Shown: positions 39,350 through 50,456, numbered from the stretch's first letter. The stretch is 64,000 nucleotides of DNA from Paulinella micropora (GCA_019918135.1 WBZZ01000732.1:126990-190989), one strand, 5' to 3'. Program-made: numbers and translations. The notes: generated from the letters alone by a model not told the origin.

Positions 39350-40478
39350 ATGAGTGCTTCTGCGACGAAGGATGCGGCGACTGTGATCCTGCAAGGCAAG
39401 GCGCCTGCGTTCATCGATGGTATTAAGGGGAGAAGCTGGGATGACTGGTTTGCGCAGGTAAGGGCGGTTTTGTCTCGGTCTGCTGGGAATATGTCGCGCC
39501 TTTGGCTGATGTTCTGAGATGGCGGTCCGAGATTGAGGCTGAGCCTGCGGCGGGAGCACCGGATGCGGCTTACGGGGACCGGAAGGAGAACAGAGGCTAA
39601 GGCGAGGGAGGCAAAGGCTCCTGCGGACGCAAAGGCTGGACCGGGGGCAGGAGATGGCATTAATTTGACCATGCAACAGCGACGGAAGATCATAGCCAGA
39701 AGGGCGCAGATCTTCATGTGGTTGTACAAAGCGCTAGAGTACGGATCGCCGGCGGAGAGGATTGTCCGACACTTGGTCAGAGAGCCTGCGCTGCGACCGG
39801 AGGGAGCTCGTCGGCATCCTGCGTCAACGCTACCAAGGGAATGCGGCCCACCAGAAGCAGAAAAGGAACAGCATCGTAAGCAACTGGCAATTTAATGCTA
39901 AAGATGATATGATGGCACAGCTGAGGGACTTTATGAGTCATTGTGAGTTCCTAGAGGATCATGGTGAACCGGTCAGCGTCACACTGAAGATGCAGTTCGT
40001 GAAGACCGCCCTGGCAAAGTGTGCAGAGAAGCATTTGTGGAAGCCGTTCTTGGATGCGCAAGTTACCAATCCATCGCTGGAGTGGGACGACTTCGAAGCG
40101 GCCTTCGAAAGGAGAGTCATCGCTAATGAAGAGCAGAGGATGGCTACCAAAGAGGAGGCGGCGATGTGGGCGAACGGGCAAGCAAAAGGTGGCAAGAGCG
40201 ACAAGGGGGATAAGGGCGGCAAGAGCGATAGGCCGTGCTACAACTGTTCAAAAGGCCATAAGTACTTCAGGTGCATGGAAAAGTGTCGCATACCTGGGCA
40301 CGAGCATGTAGGCAAGTCGTGCCCAACGCTCAAGGACAGGTACCGCAAGAAAATTCCTAAAGAAGAAAAACCGAAGAAAGATGTCGCGGCAAATGGAGGG
40401 AGAGACCAAGGACGCAAAGGTTCTGGTGCCCCGAAGAACCCCCCGCCGCGGCCGTGTCGTGTATGGCGTTTGATCTAA
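39350..40478 (+). pseudogene. E4 gag, frame-broken as in E1
   Basis: Frames 39350-39517, 39533-39895 and 39762-40478. Same breaks as E1; the last frame carries WQFNAKDDMMAQL and the CYNCSKGHKYFRC/CRIPGHEHVGKSC knuckle and here stays open 45 residues further, with a basic tail KKIPKEEKPKKDV. Confidence 0.75.
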
Positions 40479-41263
40479 GACGTCAAAGGCGAGGAACGAT
40501 GGTTGATCCTGTTCCAAGATATGCAGTGGGTGAGGAGTACCTGGCTCCGGCGGCGGATGGTTCGGGACTGCGGGTGATACCTAAGAAGGGTGAGAAGACG
40601 TGTGGGTATGCATTTATGGCTCAGAATGAGACGAGGTTCGTTTTTGTGGCACCACCGGAGAGCGAAGCTGAAGGGAACCAAAGCAATGGGACGGTGAACG
40701 TGGCCGACTTCTTTACGGTGTTCAACAATGCTTCCCTGGGGGAGCTGCATTGGTGGAAGTGGTGCTACAATCTCCGCATCTCTCCGGACGAATGGAAGCA
40801 CTGGGCTAGTGGACTGTCGGGGGCTGAACCCTGTGGCAAAGACACGCCGGTACCCTTGGAATGTGAAGCGTGTAGTGTCACCCAGCCTGCCAAGCCCAAG
40901 ATGTGCTCCAAATGCAAAATGGTGGCGTACTGCGATAGAGAGTGCCAGAGAATCGACTACCCAGCCCACAAGGAGTTCTGCAAATGGACGCAGAACGAAG
41001 GCAAGGAAGACTGGGCTAAAGTCGTCGAGAGTGGCCGCGAGCCTCGGGGGTTGGGACCTCATAGTCTGAATGAAACGAGACGAAGAGGGGATGTGGCCTA
41101 CAGAAGGCTGCTGAGGTATTGTACAGTCAGACCGGACGTGGGGGAGAGTGCTATGGCGCTACAACCGAGGTACAACGACATCTTGCTATGGGCCCGCCCA
41201 AAGAAGCAAACGAGTATGTACAGGCGAGCTGGGACATACTGCAAGAGGCGAAGAGGCATGTGA
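40454..41263 (+). CDS. E4 gag-pol segment with MYND-type zinc finger
   Basis: 269 aa, essentially identical to the E1 counterpart (Met-Ala versus Met-Glu at residues 4-5). All eight MYND ligands present (CEACSVTQPAKPKMCSKC, YCDRECQ, YPAHKEFC). Confidence 0.85.
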   Translation: MSCMAFDLRRQRRGTMVDPVPRYAVGEEYLAPAADGSGLRVIPKKGEKTCGYAFMAQNETRFVFVAPPESEAEGNQSNGTVNVADFFTVFNNASLGELHWWKWCYNLRISPDEWKHWASGLSGAEPCGKDTPVPLECEACSVTQPAKPKMCSKCKMVAYCDRECQRIDYPAHKEFCKWTQNEGKEDWAKVVESGREPRGLGPHSLNETRRRGDVAYRRLLRYCTVRPDVGESAMALQPRYNDILLWARPKKQTSMYRRAGTYCKRRRGM

Positions 41264-43920
41264 CCTCGGAACCGGAACGGGTGTTGCTACGTGCCAAAGA
41301 ACGTTACTTCCCCTGGGTATATCAACTGTCTTCGATTGAGGCGGCTACAGAGCAGGCGTTGGCGCAACGACGTGCTGGGCTAAACACATCAGCTACGACA
41401 ATGGGTCGAAGTGGTGGCACTAGTGATGTGATTGCAGGACAGGGGGAGTCGGCTTACAGTGAAAGACGAGTTGGACGATGGGAAGAGGAGCGAACGGTCA
41501 TCACACTAGAGGGCGGTGGAGGTGATCCAGTACCCCGGAATGTGATGGATGATGAAAAGAAGCCACCAAACACGCCGCCTACGCAGGTGGTTAGCGACAA
41601 TGCACAAGATGGTGATGTGGAAATGACCGAGGAAGGGAGGTCTATGCAAGAAGGAGGGCTGCATCGCGATGGGGGAGGTACCTCTACTGGTGGAGAAGAA
41701 GACAAGGGACCTACAGCTCACATGGCGTTTGAAGATGGAGTAATGGGCGGGCAGGACCTGTATGAAGTCTATCTTGACTGCGGGTCGTCGCAGCACATGG
41801 TTCCGATAGAAGACGCCCTAAGCAAGATTGGACAGGAGGAGGGGGTGGCAGTGAGAGGGATCTCTGGGCTCATCAAAACTGTGGCGATGGGGGATACGTC
41901 GTTTACAGGCATGAATGGAGAAGGTGGGCAGCAGGAGGTGGAGATGGGGGAGACCTACGTCTTACCTACCCTTGATCGTACGCTATTCTCATCTGGTCGC
42001 CTACAGCGAACGGGTTACACAATAGTAATGCAAGATGACGAATTCTTCGTGATGAGGAAGAAGGTTGTGGTAGAGGCATGCGAAAAGATTTTGACTGGGA
42101 GCTTCGATGCTGATACGTGTCAATACCGATTTCACATGGCGAACCCACCTGGATGGAGGAAAGAGAAGAAGGAATGCTCACCGTTCCCCCAATGCAACAC
42201 TGCGTTTTGGTCTACCAGCATGAAACCAAGTACTACGGTGGACATGAGTGAGATAAATGGCATATTTCACTTCGGGGAGACGATGGCACGTCAGTTCCTG
42301 AAGCAAAATGGGCTGACACCGAAGGGAAAGGCGTCTACCCTGAGGTGTGATTGCTTGGCCTGTTCTACCACTAAGATTACTAAGCACTCGTCATTTGAGG
42401 GGGCGTCGCTAACGCTATGTGCAAAGACGGGAGAGGACTGGAGTGCAGATGGTACCGGTCGTATACCGTTTCCGTTGTACGGCAACACGCCGTATTGCCT
42501 GTTGTTTGTGGAGAACGTGTCTGGATACCTGAAAGGGCATTGGAACCACACGAGGGCATCAGACATTGCTGTCAAGCAGCTGGCTGCTGTGAGGGTGTGG
42601 TCGAAGACCCAGACGGGGAACGACATGAAACAGTTCCGGACGGACAAAGAGTGGATCTCGAATGCGGTGAAAGATTTCCTCAGAAGTGAGGGGATTGAGC
42701 CCCGGTTACCCGTTCGTGCGGGCCCTAATAAGGATGTGTATGCTGAGGCAGGGATTCACATTGTTTTCTCATTGGCAGCTACGTTGCTAACCGCGAGGAG
42801 TGTGCCTGTCTACTTCTTGCCTCTGGCGGTCGACTATGCTATCTTTCTCATCAACATGCAAGCGAGAGCAGGGGCAAAGATGACGAGGCACGAGATGTTC
42901 TACAAGAGGCCAGCTCCACCCTTCTCCATCCTGAAGCCTTTTGGGTGCTTATGTGTGTACTAAAAGGGTGGCAAGAAGGGCCAAGAGAAGGGAGTGCCAG
43001 GAGTGTTCATGGGGGTGAGCACAGAGGAGTCAGCCTATAAGGTGTGGAGTTACTACAAAGGTAAGCTGGTGACGACGGCGGACATGGTCGTCAGGGACTC
43101 TACTGTACATGGCTGGCCTACTCTCTACCCACGGGGCAAGATGGCATCGTCACTGCAACACAGCTTCCAAACTACCAACCCAGTTCGAGAGAAGGGGGCC
43201 GAAAAGGGCGAAAAACCCGGTGCATTTTTTACTGCAAGTGAACAGCGACTGTTAGACAAATTGCTGGAAGTGGTAACTGGTGAAGATAAAAATGATACCG
43301 GGGAAGAGGGGTGCGTAGTGGAAGACGTGGCGGACGGACCGGAAGTGTTTTCTGCACGTGATGGTGTTCCAACTGACGAAGCTGGGGTTGTGGAGCTGGT
43401 GGTCGTTGGGGACGAGGGGTCGAGTGGTGGTCGTGCCAGAAAGGTGGGAGCAGGGGCTACTGATGGGAATGTCGGAAGGGCAGCTGCTGGTGCACCTTTG
43501 CCTCGTTCAGGAGCATTGCAGGGTCGTGCTGGAGCGGACCAGAAGAGAGATGCAAGGGGAGTGCCAGTGGTGTGGACAGGTAACATCATTGACACATCCA
43601 ACATAGTTGCAGGGGTGAGGAGCAGGAAGCCAACGAAGCCAACTAACTTCCGTTCTGGTGCATACTTGGTGACGGTCCCGATTCCTCATCGAAAGGCTAC
43701 TGCCTCAGGCAAATTTAACGACTCAAGGTTGAAGGACATCGACAAGCACCTCAGGTTGGGTGCTATCGTGGAGCGTCATGTGTCAGAGAAGCATCCGGGG
43801 CAACCACTGGTCCCAACAAGGTTTGTCGACTTTGAAAAGCGAGAGACAGTCGATGGTCCGGTAGTGGATACAAAGTCAAGGATTGCTGGCATTGGTTTCC
43901 GACAACCGGCGTGGCAGTAG
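41119..43920 (+). pseudogene. E4 protease-integrase frame with one nonsense codon
   Basis: Same 933-residue frame as E1 except TAA at 42961-42963 in the CVYYKGGKKGQ region, where E1 has a Tyr codon. The change (C to A) separates a 614-aa and a 308-aa frame. Protease DCGSS and integrase segments as in E1. Confidence 0.85.
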
Positions 43921-43923
43921 GAT

Positions 43924-45386
43924 CTATCGACGTGTAGAGTTGAGTTGGTGTGGTCTACGTGTGCTCTTGCGGTATTGCAGGACCTTGATATATTTGGAAT
44001 GGACGAGGAGAGTGCGTTCCCGCAGGTAAAGCTGCGGGTATTGGTGTGGCTGCAACCTCCGGCTGGATACGCGCCACCTAATGTGGTTCAACGGTTTGAA
44101 GCCCTCTGGCCACATTTATTGGAACGACCGAGTGGTTCCGACTCAGAAGAAGATGAGCTTCGTGCAGAGCATCCTGGAGCCGGTCATGTTCGGAAGGATT
44201 GATCCTGAGACGAAGAAGACTGAAGTATTGACGTACCATGTCGATGATAACACTCATGCTGCAGCGTCTAAGGCAAGCCGAAAGGAGTATGTGGAGAAGC
44301 TCAACGAGGAGTGGGGGAACGTGAAGGATCTAGGCCCGGTCAAACAGTTCCTCTCGCTTGAGTTTGAGGTTAGTAGGAAGGGTGGAGAATACACCATATC
44401 TATCTACCAACGCGAGTATACGGAGACGTTGATGGCAAGGTTCAAGAGGAGCGACGGCGTCCATGGATTCCGGCCAAGACGCCGTGGTTGCCGGAGGGAT
44501 CGAAGATGGTGCCGGCGCTGGGGGAGTACTCGCCACAGGAGATTTAAGGGAGTTACATCTACTTGAAAGCGAGTTGCCTGGAGTCGGTTCTTCCGTTGAG
44601 TTACCTGGCTGAGCATCAGTCCGACAGGAGCAAGTTCGATTATCGAGCGGCGGAGCAGCTATTGCGCTATTTCCTGTTCGTCAAGAACAGGGGTGTTAAG
44701 TTCTCGTCGAATGGCAACCGTACGCCGGAGGCGGACTCAGATTCGTCCTTAGGAAATGGAAGTCGCATGTACTCGCGAACAGGGGGTGTGGTGTTCCTGG
44801 CGGATGGGCCTGTGATGGTGAGGGCTTCCAATCAGAAGCATTTGGCCACAGGCACGCAAGAGAGTGAAACTAGGCGCCGCTCATCGCATTGTAGATACTG
44901 GTGTTGCTCTGCCAAGAAAAGTTCGAGCCCGTAATACTATTGAAGCCATCGTACGCATTGCCGTTCCCGGAAGTGGACGCACTCGCGACCAGGCCGTTCC
45001 AGTTGTTGCTCGTCATGCTGTCTGGCTTCTTCACGTACGAAGTGGCTTCGGAGGTGTTGCATGATCTTGAGTCGGTGCGTAATATGATTCGGGCTCTGCC
45101 TTGGTCGGATGAAAACCCATTGAAAGACGAGTTGATGGCGACGCCGACTCTCAATGTCGACAATCAGGCTACGGTGTGTACTGCGCCGGAATCGGTGTTT
45201 GGTAAGAAGCTGCGTCATATTGCTCTGAGGCATTACCATTTGACTGAGGCGATGAGGAAGGGGGAGGTTGTGATGCGTTGGGTCCCGTCAGCAGACAATC
45301 GCGCCGATGTTCTCTCAAAGAAAATCGCTAGCCCCTCCTTGTTCAAGAAGGGGGCAGACAGACTGTCTGGACATCAGTCCAAGTAA
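43924..45386 (+). pseudogene. E4 reverse transcriptase and RNase H, frames broken
   Basis: Frames 43945-44202, 44081-44566, 44563-44934 and 44901-45386 together give the RT (DIFGMDEESAFPQVKL, TYHVDDNTHAA) and RNase H (VDNQATV, ADVLSKK) domains. E4 has its own TAA near 44545 (GDLREL-type change) but otherwise shares E1's breaks. Confidence 0.85.
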
Positions 45387-45516
45387 GCATTACTGAGGAT
45401 GCTTATGCTTTGCTCGTTAGAGGTGTCCTATGACTTTAGTGATAAGGTTAGAATATATTTGTGACTTCTACCTCACTAGTGACTTTATTGGTAACTACCT
45501 CTGAAATTAGGGGGAG

Positions 45517-45809
45517 CTTTACATTACAATAACGGTTAGAATAATTTCTGACAGCAGTTACTCGTGATATGAGAGTTACGTCATTTATTATATGTCGACA
45601 GGACTGATTTACCTATTATTTACGACTGACCTAATTAATGAATTTGTCATTGTCAGCCAGTCACATATTATGGTTTTGCCGCCTTCAGTTTGGCGGTAAT
45701 AATTTTACTCAGTAAATCTCTCACAATCTGTTCAACTGCGAACTACCAAAGTGTCCCGGTCTTCAACCCGGCCTCTGTCAACTAAGCTACCGGATTTATT
45801 AATACATTG
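45517..45809 (+). repeat. E4 3' LTR
   Basis: 293 bp. Shares GTCGACAGG, TTTGTCATTG and CACATATTATGG with the 3' LTR of E1. Confidence 0.9.
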
Positions 45810-46364
45810 AGGCGAGGCGCCTGGTCCACAAGTGGCGGGCACAGAGCCCGACGCACGCTCGCCTCGCCTACATCTGGCGCAGAGAGAAGCTAGGCCCTCT
45901 TACTGCCGACAAAGCCAGCCAGCTGTGCCAACTGCTCGGCTGCGGCCGGAGCCGCGGAGAACCGAGCCAAGAGACGCTAGAGGAGTGGCAACGCCTATTC
46001 AAAAAAGTCGACGCCTGCTGGCCCAAAGTGCTGAAGAAGCTGAGGGAGCGGTATGGGTGGGAGAGAATGTGTTTCGTGAGTTATCAGACGTTGTTGAGGG
46101 CTTTCCTGCTGCTGCTGGGAGAGGAAGAGCTAGCGGCGCAAGTGCCAGAGCTGAAGCAGTTAGAGAGCCGCCACCGCGCCAACGCCATGTTCGCTCTGGT
46201 GTGCGAAGAACAAGGCTGGGATTTCATCCCCTTATGTGGTTCACTGAACGGAAGCGGCCGCGCAAGGCCGCTCGCGAGCCATCTTTTGTCTGGCCCGCAC
46301 GCGAAGAAGGAAAAGAAAAAAAAAAAAAAAAAAGACGCCGGCCGCGGGTGTTGTGGCTATTGCT

Positions 46365-46404
46365 GAAAAAAGAAATCTTGTATCATCTAGTCATTAAAAG
46401 GAAA
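46365..46404 (+). promoter_or_regulatory. A-rich AATCTT promoter-like element
   Basis: GAAAAAAGAAATCTTG (46365-46380) and CATTAAAAGGAAAAGG (46391-46406) upstream of the recombinase gene, matching the two-part arrangement at 54365, 55150, 57939, 58131 and 61118. Confidence 0.45.
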
Positions 46405-46472
46405 AGGCCATGGTGAAATGAATCGCGAGTGGCCGGCTCGGCGCGGAGCCCAGCCACCTCAAAGTGGTAACC

Positions 46473-48776
46473 ATGAGCGATGCCCCGCCCCAGCAGGTGG
46501 TTGACGCCTTTAACAACACCACACTACAAGAAATCCGTGACGGCCAGAAGCCGGTGCCGGTCTGGGAACGCCTGCCGCTCAAGACGAAAATGAGCCCGCA
46601 GGAGTGGGCGGACCTACGAGACAACTTTGTGGCCGCTCTGGACCTCCTACGTTCTTATCGGGACGAGGTGCTGGACAGGGCGCACCTGTACTCGCTCGGG
46701 GTCGACCCCGCCCGTCACGCCGCCTCGCCTGTTCTGGCCCAGGTCATCAAGTCGCGCAAGGGCCACTGAAGCAAGTTCATGGCGAAAGCAGACGGGGAGC
46801 TCGACGACGTCCTGTACGCGTACAAACGGTTCAAGAACAGCAGGCTGGACAAAGAAAATCTTGTTTCGTGCCATAACGCGGGCAAAGTGGACTTTATCAT
46901 TGTAGAGAAGCCAGGGGGCTGCCTGCTGTTCCCTAGCAGCTCCGCCGACCTGGCCAAGGGCAAAAACACGACCCTTCGCAAGCTCCTGTTCGGTGACGAG
47001 GACGGCTGGGTGAAGTTGGGGTTGCCAAATCTCAGCGCCGGCCGTTCACCAAGTGTCTGCTTGCTTATTGTATGACCTTTCTGCGGCTTCGCAAAGACGT
47101 GTACCAGTTTGTGAGTTTCGTGAATGACCTGGTCGATGCTACCAAGCCCAACCTCTCTGCGAGAGGACAAGATTACGGCCTTTTCCGAAGCAACTGGTTG
47201 ATCCTAGCCACCCAGCGACAGAGCCAGAAGGGCAAGGAACAGCCCTCGCGCTGTGTCTGGGGCGAGGACTTCGTTGTCAAGTGGTTCACGGAAGGGACGC
47301 TTTTTCGTGACAGGGACGCGAGTTCGGAGGGAGTTCTGCAGACCGGCAAGAAGTTGATGAAGAACCTCAAGAAGAGGCACGTGCTCTACTTGGACCCCTG
47401 GTGCGCGTTCTTGGACGAGCTCTACCGAGCCATGCTCGCTGAGGCAGATTGCTTCGAGGACCCGGAAGCGAAGCGCGCCAACGACGGCCCCTTTGCGCCC
47501 AGCGAGAGACACCCGCTCTGGGCCCTGCAGTCCTTTCTGTTGCTGTCTATCCTCGGGTGCAGAATGTCCGAGTTGTGACGCTTTAGCGAATTTGGCCCGG
47601 TGGAGGACGACCAGTAATATATGACGTTTACGGAGATTGGCCGCCAAAAGCATGTCTTGCAGCACCTGGCGGCGAAAAAGGGCACAGATCCCCTAAAAGA
47701 CCCGGACGACCAAAGTGACTACCAAGACTCTATCTATGTCGGCAAGCCCGTCGCCCTGCCCACGGCCTCGTCGACCGGTGTACTGAGAATCTGGCGTCAT
47801 ATGATCTTTGGCACGGAGAACCATTTTAAGCACCGGGCCAAGATGGCGCCAGGCGCTAGCATGCTGCTGAAAGGCGACAGGCCCAAGTCCGATTACCTGA
47901 GCTGGACCTCGCACCGGGCAGAGATCCTGGCGGAAGAGGATGACCATCCCATTGCCATGCCACCGACGAAGAAGATGAAGATCAGCATGCTGCAGTGGAT
48001 GCAGAGTCTGGTGGTTGCGGGCCACAAGAAGAACATCGACAGGCCCAGCCAAGTGATGCCTAACAGCGAAGTGGGCGCGGCCCTGAAAGGTGGTGGCTTT
48101 AAGAATACGTTCGAAGACCTGACACACCTCTACCAAGAGCGCTCCAAGAGCGAGTTCCGCATTAGCCGCCCTCACCTGTTGCGTGCCATCTACGCCAATG
48201 TGGCCTGGGAGCTCTACGGAAACCATTCACTCGTGGCCCGGCCGGTGTTTTTTAGCTGGCTTTAGGCCACACGCTCGAGTATGAGAATAAAGAGGAAGGG
48301 CTTGGCAATCTCAAGACGCAGGTGTTTTATGACAAAGTGAAAGTGATGAGCAAGGCGGCGCCGTCCCTGCACGAGCCGGACCTGCTCAAGCTTGTGCAAG
48401 CCATTGTGCAACAGGGCGAAAGGCTGGCCTCGGACTACGCGCGGGTCCTGGGTGACTTGAAATACGTCATTCCGCCTAGGCTCACACAGCTGCCCCGTGA
48501 GACCAGAGCCGAACGGTTACGCCGCCAAGCCGTGGAATTTTTCGCGGCAAATTTGCAACACCATACCGCAGAACTGCGCCGGCCCAGTTTTTGGCGCGAA
48601 ACGCTCGATTCCATTTTTTCCGTGAAGGCTTCCTATCGTTTTGCCAGTCACGCCAGTACGGCCCTTGATACGGCTGATCCTGGACCAGCCGCTCAGATCA
48701 CGCGGTTTATGCAATTGTGCTTAGAGATTCAAGAATTAAAAGCCCACAATCTGACTTTTATTGAAGTCAGAAAGTG
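46473..48776 (+). pseudogene. Tyrosine recombinase, telomere-resolvase (protelomerase)-like
   Basis: Start ATG 46473 (MSDAPPQQVVDAF). About 765 codons; disruptions are TGA at 46767, a frameshift near 47060, TGA at 47576, TAA at 47615 and a frameshift near 48255. Tyrosine-recombinase landmarks: LLLSILGCRMSEL (first catalytic Arg, 47561), RPHLLRAIYANVAWELYG (His-X2-Arg, 48173-48184), LGHT just after the frameshift, and VFYDKVKV (nucleophile Tyr, 48328). A large size, a long N-terminal helical domain, the His-X2-Arg helix ending in WELYG, and LGH followed by a spacer of about 20 residues before Tyr resemble TelN/TelK protelomerases, which cut palindromic sites and seal hairpin telomeres. An ordinary integrase is the alternative. 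Recombinase call 0.65, protelomerase about 0.45. Confidence 0.6.
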
Positions 48777-48842
48777 AAAAGCAAGCAAGGTCGAATCCCT
48801 TGCAATTTTTTGGCCGTGCCGCTAATTACGGTTGATTTCACG

Positions 48843-49403
48843 ATGAGCCACGACAAACCGTGCCGAGTGGTACCTGACGGGAAAATTTCACTAATTGATT
48901 TTGCAGGGAAAACGTTTCCTTTTTTGACTCCTAGCCGTTGCGCGGAACGAATTCGCAGGCACCTTGAACTACACCCCTATCGCGTAACCAACGGTCACAT
49001 TTCGAAATTCAAATTCCCGAAACAGCGCGGCCAGCGCTGTGGCACGTGGGTCTGCGCGCCCGAAATAGCAGTCGAGGTCATGGGCCAGTTCGCGACTGAC
49101 TGGGGCGCCCGCTCACGGCGGGCACCGGCTAGGGTCAGTGACCAGCCCCTTGTACCAAGCGTCGCCGCTGTCGTGAGCGATCTGGAGGGCGTCCGCGACG
49201 GATTTGCAGTTCTTGGACAGCTCGCTCCAGACACAACAAACGCGTTCCAGCCTGGACTGGACGAGACAGTTGGTGCAGTTGCCGTTACCGAAGAAGAGAC
49301 AATGCCTCCTTTCGAGCTCCTGACCCCTATTCTGACTTACGAAGAACAGGACAGGCAAGAAGAAAATGAACTTGGCAGCTTCCCAGAGCATTTCGCTTTT
49401 TAA
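48843..49403 (+). CDS. Hypothetical protein, 186 aa
   Basis: Start taken at ATG 48843 (MSHDKPCRVVPDG); the frame opens earlier with no better start. The N-terminal half is basic and structured (FLTPSRCAERIRRHLELHPY, then HISKFKFPKQRGQRCGTWV), suggesting a small DNA-binding domain; the C-terminal half is acidic and low complexity. Intact. It follows the recombinase on the same strand by 66 bp. No family assigned. Confidence 0.45.
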   Translation: MSHDKPCRVVPDGKISLIDFAGKTFPFLTPSRCAERIRRHLELHPYRVTNGHISKFKFPKQRGQRCGTWVCAPEIAVEVMGQFATDWGARSRRAPARVSDQPLVPSVAAVVSDLEGVRDGFAVLGQLAPDTTNAFQPGLDETVGAVAVTEEETMPPFELLTPILTYEEQDRQEENELGSFPEHFAF

Positions 49404-49427
49404 TTAAAAAGGTTGGTAGAAGAAGAT

Positions 49428-50006
49428 TTAAAAATCCGTAATGTACAGCGCCTTGTTGAAACGAGGCAGAAAACGGGCCGCTGTCTCTTCGGCTCCCGCC
49501 GGCCACAGGTAAGTTGTCCACTTGCCAGCTTCCACCACCGGCCAGCGCGCGTCCTCGTATGCTTGCCGGAAGCGGTAAGCCGGTATATAGGCCACGGCTA
49601 TGACTGGTTCGCGGGCGGTCTTGGGCACAGGGAAAGACGTCCGCCCCATGCGTCGACAGGCGGCAAAGGGCGTAGTCAAACGGTGGCGGTTGTGATGCAC
49701 AAAGCAGTGGTTGCAGTAGCCTTCGATGGTCTTTCTCTGGTAGCAGTCGAAGCAGGTGTGCGCGCTCTTGCGCACCACGTCGCTGATGAGGCGCGGCAGC
49801 GACTTGGCGTTGAAGTTGAAGGTAGTGTTCAGGAACTTGTGCAAACCGGCCAGCTCTCCGTTCTGCACTTTGCGCCGTTTCCACCGACCGCGCGCGAACC
49901 GGTTCGTGTGCGTTTTAAGGTGACGGATCGTGTGCGCGACCTCTCCAACTCGGAGGTAAGACACCACCTCCACCAAGAGGTCGGCCGGCAGCGCGGCTAG
50001 TAGCAT
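49428..50006 (-). CDS. F-box-like protein, 192 aa
   Basis: Complete frame from 50006. Residues 5-19, ALPADLLVEVVSYLR, fit the start of an F-box (Leu-Pro-X-Asp/Glu-Leu-Leu-X-Glu/Ile-Val), the motif that docks substrate receptors on SCF ubiquitin ligases. Downstream CFDCYQRKTIEGYCNHC (Cys-X2-Cys ... Cys-X2-Cys) could be a zinc finger. Viral F-box proteins are used to redirect host ubiquitination; that role is inference here. Upstream on its strand AAAAAAACAAAAG and TATTAAAAGAGAG precede the ATG, like the promoter pair of neighbouring genes. Confidence 0.55.
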   Translation of the reverse strand: MLLAALPADLLVEVVSYLRVGEVAHTIRHLKTHTNRFARGRWKRRKVQNGELAGLHKFLNTTFNFNAKSLPRLISDVVRKSAHTCFDCYQRKTIEGYCNHCFVHHNRHRLTTPFAACRRMGRTSFPVPKTAREPVIAVAYIPAYRFRQAYEDARWPVVEAGKWTTYLWPAGAEETAARFLPRFNKALYITDF

Positions 50007-50052
50007 CCGGCCCTTTCTCTCTTTTAATATACAGGCCAGAACTTTTGTTTTT

Positions 50053-50456
50053 TTAGAAGACTGCTAACGGCGGCACGTAGTCGTCGTCATTGCCATCAAT
50101 GGGCGGCGCGAGCGCCTTGACTGTCGTGCCCGCGTTGGTGTACACGAACTTGGACTTGAACGGCACAGGCTGTAGCTGGTTCTGCTGCACAAACCGCTCT
50201 GCCACCAACTTCTCGGCGTCTCGTTCTGGAGTATCTCTTTGTCGCGTTGGGCCATGGTCTGTCCGTCCTTTTTCAGGCGCTGTCTCGCTCTGTCACCGTA
50301 GAAGAGCATTCTTTGCATCATTTCTCGCTCTTGGCGTGACATGCCCTTGAGAGAAGTCGGCAGCCAGCTCGGCGCGCGGTGCGCCAGCTGTTTCATGCGT
50401 TCCTGCTTCTGGATGTCCGCGCGGCTCGGCGGCTTGGGCGGGTCCGGCCCGCGCAA
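50053..50456 (-). pseudogene. Hypothetical basic helical protein, frameshifted
   Basis: 50456 down to about 50240 reads RADIQKQERMKQLAHRAPSW then an Arg/Lys/Gln-rich helix (SRQEREMMQRMLFYGDRARQ). A frameshift near 50225-50240 leads to EKLVAERFVQQNQLQPVPFK and an acidic end DGNDDDYVPPLAVF closing at 50053. The start is unclear: the frame opens at TTG with a TAG 8 codons earlier. Lies just downstream of the packaging ATPase on the same strand. Function unknown. Confidence 0.4.

Larger units (their letters stand above)
39052..45809 (+). mobile_element. E4: copia-type LTR retrotransposon, near-identical inverted copy of E1
   Basis: LTRs 39052-39345 and 45517-45809, target duplication AGGCG (39047-39051, 45810-45814). 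Same LTR ends, PBS region (GGCTATGAG here, GGTTATGAG in E1), polypurine tract (45506-45516) and internal order as E1, in the opposite orientation 24 kb away. The differing target duplications show separate insertion sites. It interrupts the VLTF3-like gene. Confidence 0.95.
38785..46366 (+). pseudogene. VLTF3-like late transcription factor, split by E4 but otherwise open
   Basis: Pieces 38785-39051 and 45815-46366. Without E4 and one AGGCG copy the frame is uninterrupted for about 273 codons. N-terminus: CEHVWTFSLATTDTYCSKCG, a zinc ribbon like those of TFIIB and VLTF3. Then GYTRLSRFRQITRETFNL, in the position of the VLTF3 Tyr-X-Arg-X2-His/Arg-Phe-Arg signature, a helical middle (FVSYQTLLRAFLLLLGEEEL), and a conserved-looking GWDFIPLCGSLNGSG near the end. 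A run of Lys codons (46313-46334) closes the gene. Role: late gene transcription. The zinc ribbon plus layout supports the family; only a profile search would settle it. Confidence 0.5.

Noticed and set aside
48720-48815. tRNA 3'-end-like hairpin GCAAGG-TCGAATC-CCTTGC followed by T-run, just after the recombinase; possible attachment site
   Set aside because: No D-arm and the wrong overall length; part lies in the recombinase coding end. No matching second att copy was seen in the window.
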